From Acidimicrobiia bacterium (GTDB taxonomy: Bacteria; Actinomycetota; Acidimicrobiia; Acidimicrobiales; Poriferisodalaceae): a stretch of 39,418 nucleotides of DNA. Below are positions 33,028 to 39,418 of the stretch, piece after piece. The stretch's first letter is position 1, and each line of letters starts with the position of its first letter. The notes below the pieces were generated by a model. The model ran no database searches. It was not told the origin of the DNA and worked only from the letters and a program-made list of their open reading frames with translations. The translations under genes and the position numbers were made by a program. The DNA lies in assembly GCA_022824805.1 (NCBI GenBank), contig JAJDZE010000166.1, positions 1 through 39,418 of the forward strand, in the 5' to 3' direction.

Positions 33028-33753
33028 ATGGCCGACGACACCGGCGACGAGCAGCCTGACGATCAGGCAGGCGACGAGGCGCGCGAAGCGCTCGCCGCCG
33101 AACTGTCCGAGCTGCTCGGCGATGCGGTGATCGAATCCCATGTGGAAACAGGCCAGAACCTCTGGCTGCGCATCGACATCGAGCAGTGGCATGGCGCGAT
33201 GGCAGCGCTGCGCGATGCAGGCTTCGCCTACTTCGGGTTCCTGTCGGCCATCGACTGGACCGATGCACCCGAGGGCCGCTACGAAGACACTGAGTTCGAT
33301 TCCGCCGGCGCCGGCGAAGAAGAGGACGCCTCCAGCGCCACCGCCGAGGAGACCGTGCGGCGAGGAGGCGGCGAGACCCGCTTCCAACTGCTTGCGCAAC
33401 TGCATTCGCCGGCCCGGCACGCCGCCGTGCTCATCAAGGCCGACGTGCCCCCCGCCGACGGCGCTCCCGCATCGGTGCCGTCGATCATCGACGTTTTCGC
33501 CGGGGCCGACTGGCATGAGCGAGAGGCCCACGAGATGTTCGGCCTCGTCTTCGAAGGTCATCCGAATCTGGAGCACATCTACCTGCCCACCGAGTTCGAG
33601 GGCCACCCGCTGCGCAAGGACTTCCCCTTGCTGGCTCGTGCGGTCAAGCCGTGGCCCGGCGTGGTCGACATCGAGGAGATCCCGCCTGAGCTCGAAGCCC
33701 AGCTCGAGGCCGAGGTGATGGCCGAGTTCGAGGCATCAGGAGCGGGCGCGTGA
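33028..33753 (+). CDS. nuoC: complex I subunit C, second operon
   Basis: This 241-aa protein carries the signature [20 protein letters not shown] followed by [15 protein letters not shown]. Two insertions relative to short NuoC proteins stand out: an acidic N-terminus of about 20 residues and an acidic Glu/Ala/Ser-rich stretch near residues 85-115. The C-terminus is a Glu-rich helix. The ATG is 2 nt after the nuoB2 stop. Its stop overlaps a 23-codon frame that leads into nuoD2. Confidence 0.93.
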   Translation: MADDTGDEQPDDQAGDEAREALAAELSELLGDAVIESHVETGQNLWLRIDIEQWHGAMAALRDAGFAYFGFLSAIDWTDAPEGRYEDTEFDSAGAGEEEDASSATAEETVRRGGGETRFQLLAQLHSPARHAAVLIKADVPPADGAPASVPSIIDVFAGADWHEREAHEMFGLVFEGHPNLEHIYLPTEFEGHPLRKDFPLLARAVKPWPGVVDIEEIPPELEAQLEAEVMAEFEASGAGA

Positions 33754-33821
33754 GCTCAGCTTTCGTGACGCCGGCCATGCTTGATGGCGCTCGCAGGCTC
33801 GCGTCTGGGGCGGACGCATGA
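33750..33821 (+). CDS. 23-codon linking open frame between nuoC2 and nuoD2
   Basis: GTG 33750 overlaps the nuoC2 stop as GTGA, and the TGA at 33819-33821 overlaps the nuoD2 ATG as ATGA. The frame begins [20 protein letters not shown] and ends ADA. GGGGCGG before the nuoD2 start may be a weak ribosome site. The first and last junctions share GC[G/A]TGAGC, a possible trace of duplication. No family; translation unproven. Confidence 0.3.
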   Translation: MSSAFVTPAMLDGARRLASGADA

Positions 33822-35002
33822 GCCCCCCGCCGACGGCATCGACGCTGCGTGAGCAGCAGGCCTACGTGGCGGCCCAGGCCGCCGACGCTCGTGTCAATGT
33901 CGAGCTGGACACCGGCGACATGACGCTGAACATCGGCCCGCAGCATCCCGCAACTCACGGCACGCTGCGCATCGCCTGCCAGCTCGACGGTGAGCAGGTC
34001 ATCTCGGCTGAGCCCCTCATGGGCTACATGCACCGCGGCTACGAGAAGCTCTGCGAGGTCCGCACCTACCCCCAGTGCACCACGCTGATCAACCGCATCG
34101 ACTGGCTGGGCAGCTTCGCCAACGAGGTGCCGTTCATCCTGGCGGCCGAGCAGCTGATGGGCGTGGAAGCCCCGCCCCGTGCGCAATGGATCCGCACGAT
34201 CCTGTTCGAGCTGAGCCGTATCGCGAACCTGTCGCTGTTCCTGGGCGACATGGGCGTGCAGGTGGGCGCGCTCACGCCGGTGTTCTTCGCCTTCCGCGAC
34301 CGCGAGCGGGTGCTCAACCAGATCGAGGAAGTCACCGGCGGCCGATTCCACCCCAACTTCGACCGCATCGGCGGCCTGAAAGACGACATCCCCCGCGGCT
34401 GGATCGCCGAGACGCACGCCGTCATGGCCAAGATGCGCGGCTTCTGCGACGAGATGGAAGACCTGCTCATGGGCAACGAGATCTTCCAGACTCGCTGCCG
34501 CAGCGTCGGCGTGATCCCGGGCGATGTGGCGCTCAGCTACGGCCTGTCGGGCGCCAACCTCCGCGCCAGCGGGGTCGACTGGGACCTGCGCCGCGACGCC
34601 AACCCGGGCCTCGCCTGGGACCAGGTGGACTGGCGGGTCTGGACCCATCCAGACGGCGACTCGTTTGCCCGCTACTGGGTGCGCCTGCAGGAGACCCGCG
34701 AGGCCACCAAGATCGTCGACCAGCTGCTCGACGGCATCCCCTCGGGCCCGATCATGGCCAAGGTGCCGCGCATCATCAAGGTGCCCGCCGGAGAGGCGTA
34801 CGTGTCCACCGAGAACCCGCTGGGCGAGATGGGCTACTACGTGGTGTCCAAGGGCGGTCTCGGCCCGTTCCGGGTGAAGATCCGCACGCCCAGCTTCAGC
34901 AACATCTCGGTGGTGCCGTGGGTGATGCGGGGCACCTACGTGCCCGACATCATCACCATCCTCGGCTCGCTGTACTTCATCCTCGGAGACATCGACCGAT
35001 GA
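33818..35002 (+). CDS. nuoD: complex I subunit D, second operon
   Basis: This 394-aa quinone-pocket subunit has the His site in NIGPQHPATHGTLR (about residues 38-51) and the Tyr site in GYMHRGYEKLCE (about 69-80). The end reads TILGSLYFILGDIDR. It is clearly a paralogue of the first copy, but differs through most of its length, so the two operons are not a recent duplication. The ATG at 33818 overlaps the preceding linking frame, and its stop overlaps the next one. Confidence 0.95.
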   Translation: MSPPPTASTLREQQAYVAAQAADARVNVELDTGDMTLNIGPQHPATHGTLRIACQLDGEQVISAEPLMGYMHRGYEKLCEVRTYPQCTTLINRIDWLGSFANEVPFILAAEQLMGVEAPPRAQWIRTILFELSRIANLSLFLGDMGVQVGALTPVFFAFRDRERVLNQIEEVTGGRFHPNFDRIGGLKDDIPRGWIAETHAVMAKMRGFCDEMEDLLMGNEIFQTRCRSVGVIPGDVALSYGLSGANLRASGVDWDLRRDANPGLAWDQVDWRVWTHPDGDSFARYWVRLQETREATKIVDQLLDGIPSGPIMAKVPRIIKVPAGEAYVSTENPLGEMGYYVVSKGGLGPFRVKIRTPSFSNISVVPWVMRGTYVPDIITILGSLYFILGDIDR

Positions 35003-35064
35003 GCGTTCGCGACCGCCGCGTTGGAGCATGCGCCGCGCCCGACGGTGAGAAGGTCGACCGATGA
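34999..35064 (+). CDS. 21-codon linking open frame between nuoD2 and nuoH2
   Basis: ATG 34999 overlaps the nuoD2 stop (ATGA), and TGA 35062 overlaps the nuoH2 ATG (ATGA). The peptide begins MSVRDRRVGACAAPDGEK. It shares RRVG, the later DG and basic residues at the same positions with the nuoE/F linking peptide. The 14-nt phrase TCGACCGATGAGCG occurs at both ends (34992 and 35054), 62 nt apart. AGAAGG, 7 nt before nuoH2, is the ribosome site. Confidence 0.35.
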   Translation: MSVRDRRVGACAAPDGEKVDR

Positions 35065-36107
35065 GCGCGGCGGCAGACCTGACCGGGGCACTGGGCCTGG
35101 CGTACTGGGCCGAGACCAGCATCAAGCTGGGCGTGGCACTCATCGTCATCCCCACGGCCGCGCTCATGCTGGGCTACCTGTTCCTGCTCAAGATGATGGC
35201 GTTCATGCAGAGCCGGCTCGGCCCCACCGACGTCGGCCCCTACGGCACGCTGCAGCTCATCGCCGACGCGGTCAAGTTCCTGCAGAAGGAAGACATCCAC
35301 CCCGCCGCCGCCGACCGGCGAGTGTTCCGGGCCGCGCCGGTGGTGGTGCTGGCCTCGTCGTTCCTGCTCTTCGTGGTGCTGCCCACCGGCCCTGACGCGG
35401 TGGTGGAGAACCTCGACACGGGCATCTTCTACGCGATGGCGGTGTCGTCGCTGTCGGTGCTGGGCGTGCTGATGGCGGGCTGGGCGTCGGCCAACAAGTA
35501 CGCCTTGCTCGGCGGCCTGCGAGCGGCGGGCCAGCTCATCGCATATGAGCTGCCGCTGATCCTCGCCGTCATGGGCGTGGTCATCCAGGCCGACTCGCTC
35601 AACCTGCAGGAGATCGTGCGAGTCCAGGCCGAGGGCGAGATCTTCGGTTTCGGCCTGATCGGCAACCCGTTCATCCTGACGCAGTTCATCGGCTTTTTGA
35701 TCTTCATGATCGCCGCCCAGGCCGAGCTCACCCAGACGCCGTTCGACATGCCCGTGGCCGAGACCGAGCTCGTGGGCGGCTTCCACGTGGAGTACACGGG
35801 CTTCCGCTTCCTGCTGTTCTTCATGGCCGAGGTGGCCACGGCGTTCGCCTTCTCGGCACTCGCCACCGTGATGTTCCTGGGCGGCTGGTGGATCCCGGGC
35901 TTCGACTTCGACGCCCCCATACTGAACGTGCTCGGCCCGGTCGTGATGCTCGTGAAGATCCTGCTGGTGGCCTTCATCATCTTCTGGATCCGCTTCACCT
36001 ACCCCCGCCTGCGCGAAGACCAGCTCCAGAAGTTCGCCTGGAAGGTCCTCATCCCGCTCTCGCTCGCGAACATCGTCGTGACCGGAATCTTCAAGGTGGT
36101 GCTGTAG
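35061..36107 (+). CDS. nuoH: complex I subunit H, second operon
   Basis: This 348-aa quinone-channel subunit has about eight helices. Conserved text includes QSRLGPTDVGPYGTLQLIAD, AVKFLQKEDI and AELTQTPFDMPVAETELVGG. It lacks the 60-residue polar tail and some loop residues of copy 1. In this operon it directly follows D, because E, F and G are missing. The stop is next to the nuoI2 ATG with no spacer. Confidence 0.95.
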   Translation: MSAAADLTGALGLAYWAETSIKLGVALIVIPTAALMLGYLFLLKMMAFMQSRLGPTDVGPYGTLQLIADAVKFLQKEDIHPAAADRRVFRAAPVVVLASSFLLFVVLPTGPDAVVENLDTGIFYAMAVSSLSVLGVLMAGWASANKYALLGGLRAAGQLIAYELPLILAVMGVVIQADSLNLQEIVRVQAEGEIFGFGLIGNPFILTQFIGFLIFMIAAQAELTQTPFDMPVAETELVGGFHVEYTGFRFLLFFMAEVATAFAFSALATVMFLGGWWIPGFDFDAPILNVLGPVVMLVKILLVAFIIFWIRFTYPRLREDQLQKFAWKVLIPLSLANIVVTGIFKVVL

Positions 36108-36695
36108 ATGCCACAACTTCCCGGACTGCTGAAGGGCCTTGGCGTGACGGCGCGCACCGCGATGCGCACGCTGTTCCCCAAGCGGGGCATGCGCACGCTC
36201 ATTCCTGCCCCCCAGCAGGGCTCGGTGACTGTGCAGTACCCGCACGAGAAGGAAGCCCCGCCCGACCGCGCCCGCGGCGTGATCGCGCTGCACGAGGAGA
36301 ACTGCACCGCCTGCATGCTGTGCTCGCGCTCGTGCCCCGACTGGTGCATCTACATCGAGGGCCACAAGGTGAAGGCCCCGCCCCGACGGGCCGGCGGTGC
36401 GGTTCGCTCGGTCAACGTGGTCGACCGGTTCGACATCGACTATGCGCTGTGCATGTACTGCGGCATCTGCGTGGAAGTGTGCCCGTTCGACGCGCTGTTC
36501 TGGTCGCCCGAGTACGAGTACTCCGAGCCGCACATCGCCGATCTGCTGCACGACCGGATCCGCCTCAGCGAGTGGATGGAGACCGTGCCGGAGTTTCTCG
36601 AGTACGAGCCCGGCTCGGAGCAGAAGGTGCGCAAGGTTCCCGAATTCGGCAATGACGACTTCGCGCCCAAGCGCCAGCTTGGGGCGGGGAGCTAG
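36108..36695 (+). CDS. nuoI: complex I subunit I, second operon
   Basis: This 195-aa protein has two [4Fe-4S] motifs, [16 protein letters not shown] (about residues 65-80) and [16 protein letters not shown] (about 114-129). About 60 basic residues, rich in Arg and Pro, precede the first motif. In a complex without NuoG and NuoF, NuoI becomes the likely docking and entry subunit for an external donor, as proposed for ferredoxin with photosynthetic NDH-1. That role here is inferred. Confidence 0.94.
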   Translation: MPQLPGLLKGLGVTARTAMRTLFPKRGMRTLIPAPQQGSVTVQYPHEKEAPPDRARGVIALHEENCTACMLCSRSCPDWCIYIEGHKVKAPPRRAGGAVRSVNVVDRFDIDYALCMYCGICVEVCPFDALFWSPEYEYSEPHIADLLHDRIRLSEWMETVPEFLEYEPGSEQKVRKVPEFGNDDFAPKRQLGAGS

Positions 36696-36703
36696 GACGC
36701 CCG

Positions 36704-37198
36704 ATGGTTGCGCAGAACATCGCTTTCGGCATCATCGCGGCCATCACCGTGGCGGCCGCGCTCGGGATGGTGACGACGCGCAACATCGTGCACGCCGCTT
36801 TGTTCCTGGTGGCCGTTCTGGGCGGCCTCGCAGCCAACTACGTGCTGCTCACCGCCGAATTCATCGCCACCACCCAGGTGCTCGTCTACATCGGCGCGGT
36901 GATGGTGCTGTTCTTGTTCGGCATCATGCTCACCCGGGCGCCGATCGGGCGAATACCCCAGATGACCGGGGCCACGTGGCCGGTTGCCGCGCTGTCGGCA
37001 CTCGCCTTGGGCGGCATCACCGTGTATGCCCTCATCGACCGTTTCGGCACCGATTCGCTGGCCACCGACAACACGGTCTTCCGCACGGCTGACGTGTCTG
37101 ACTCGGTCTTCTCCCAATACATCATCCCGTTCGAAGCCGTCTCGGTGCTGCTGCTGGCAGCGCTGATCGGCGCCGTCGTGCTGGCGCGCAGGGACTGA
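36704..37198 (+). CDS. nuoJ: complex I subunit J, second operon
   Basis: This 164-aa membrane subunit has five helices, with the conserved stretch FIATTQVLVYIGAVMVLFLF (about residues 49-68). It is shorter than copy 1 and lacks the polar tail. The ATG lies 8 nt after the nuoI2 stop with no strong ribosome site between (GGACGCCCG). Confidence 0.92.
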   Translation: MVAQNIAFGIIAAITVAAALGMVTTRNIVHAALFLVAVLGGLAANYVLLTAEFIATTQVLVYIGAVMVLFLFGIMLTRAPIGRIPQMTGATWPVAALSALALGGITVYALIDRFGTDSLATDNTVFRTADVSDSVFSQYIIPFEAVSVLLLAALIGAVVLARRD

Positions 37199-37204
37199 GC
37201 GCTC

Positions 37205-37504
37205 ATGCTGCTGAACCAGTTCCTGCTGCTCGGAGCACTGCTGTTCGCCGTAGGCGTCTACGGCGTGCTGGCGCGCCGCAACGGCGTGATGGTGCTGATG
37301 TCGATCGAGCTGATGCTCAATGCCGTCAACCTCAACCTGGTGGCGTTCGGGGTGCAGCACGATGTCGTGTCGGGGCAGGTCTTCGCCCTGTTCATCATTG
37401 CGGTCGCAGCGGCCGAGGTCGGCGTTGGCCTGGCCATCGTGCTGCTGCTGTACCGCAACCGCAAGTCGATCGCGGTCGACGAGTTCGACCTGATGAAGGG
37501 CTGA
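37205..37504 (+). CDS. nuoK: complex I subunit K, second operon
   Basis: This 99-aa three-helix subunit carries the acidic residues in [20 protein letters not shown] (about residues 31-50) and [20 protein letters not shown] (about 63-83). Length and layout are typical. The ATG is 6 nt after the nuoJ2 stop. Confidence 0.93.
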   Translation: MLLNQFLLLGALLFAVGVYGVLARRNGVMVLMSIELMLNAVNLNLVAFGVQHDVVSGQVFALFIIAVAAAEVGVGLAIVLLLYRNRKSIAVDEFDLMKG

Positions 37505-37514
37505 GCGCGCGCGT

Positions 37515-39418
<1,904 letters not shown>

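Noticed and set aside
34977-36551. A 524-codon minus-strand frame opposite nuoH2/nuoI2, and similar long antisense frames opposite nuoM, nuoN and nuoD2
   Set aside because: They are composed of His, Arg, Gln and Asp runs typical of the antisense of membrane-protein genes in GC-rich DNA; no start site or motif.

Overview
The window reads as a high-GC actinobacterial chromosome. Many genes start with GTG, operons are tightly overlapped, the cytochrome bc complex and complex I look menaquinone-type, and a MenJ-like reductase is present. The Acidimicrobiia are the best guess, but that is an inference from gene content and style; no rRNA, tRNA or marker gene in the window proves it.

Layout. 1-3310 is an accessory edge: the end of a decayed IS256-family element, a small membrane protein, an orphan HicB-like protein beside a perfect 27-bp palindrome, a split Abi/HEPN-like gene, and an AAA ATPase of the DUF4143 type. 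3355-5474 (minus strand) holds a geranylgeranyl-reductase-family flavoprotein and a membrane-anchored monohaem cytochrome c. Diverging from these, 5819-11388 is a quinol:cytochrome c oxidoreductase operon: membrane protein, 2[4Fe-4S] ferredoxin, split cytochrome b (b6-like plus subunit-IV-like), Rieske protein, dihaem cytochrome c, membrane protein. 11572-27511 is a complete 14-gene complex I operon, nuoA to nuoN. 27648-31885 is a small defence-like islet: a VapBC-type toxin-antitoxin pair with a palindromic operator over its start codon, a winged-helix gene fragment, and a 1024-aa single-chain DNA methyltransferase with a nuclease-like N-terminus. 32073 to the window end is a second complex I operon, nuoA-B-C-D-H-I-J-K-L, which lacks nuoE, nuoF and nuoG.

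How it fits together. The 14-subunit complex should oxidise NADH and reduce menaquinone. The second complex lacks the NADH module and must take electrons from another donor, such as a ferredoxin or F420H2; this is inferred. The bc complex then passes quinol electrons through the Rieske protein and the cytochromes c toward a terminal oxidase outside the window. The MenJ-like reductase may tailor the quinone tail.

The least expected signal is in the gene junctions of the two nuo operons. Four gaps (nuoE/F, nuoG/H, nuoC2/D2, nuoD2/H2) are each filled exactly by a 20-25 codon open frame. Its start overlaps the stop of the gene before it, and its stop overlaps the start of the gene after it. One gap arose by a visible tandem duplication of the stop/start junction; two others, almost 20 kb apart, share a related 62-nt spacer. 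A second signal is a 30-nt tandem repeat with an ATGGA hairpin loop at the 3' ends of nuoA and nuoB, read in different frames in the two genes.
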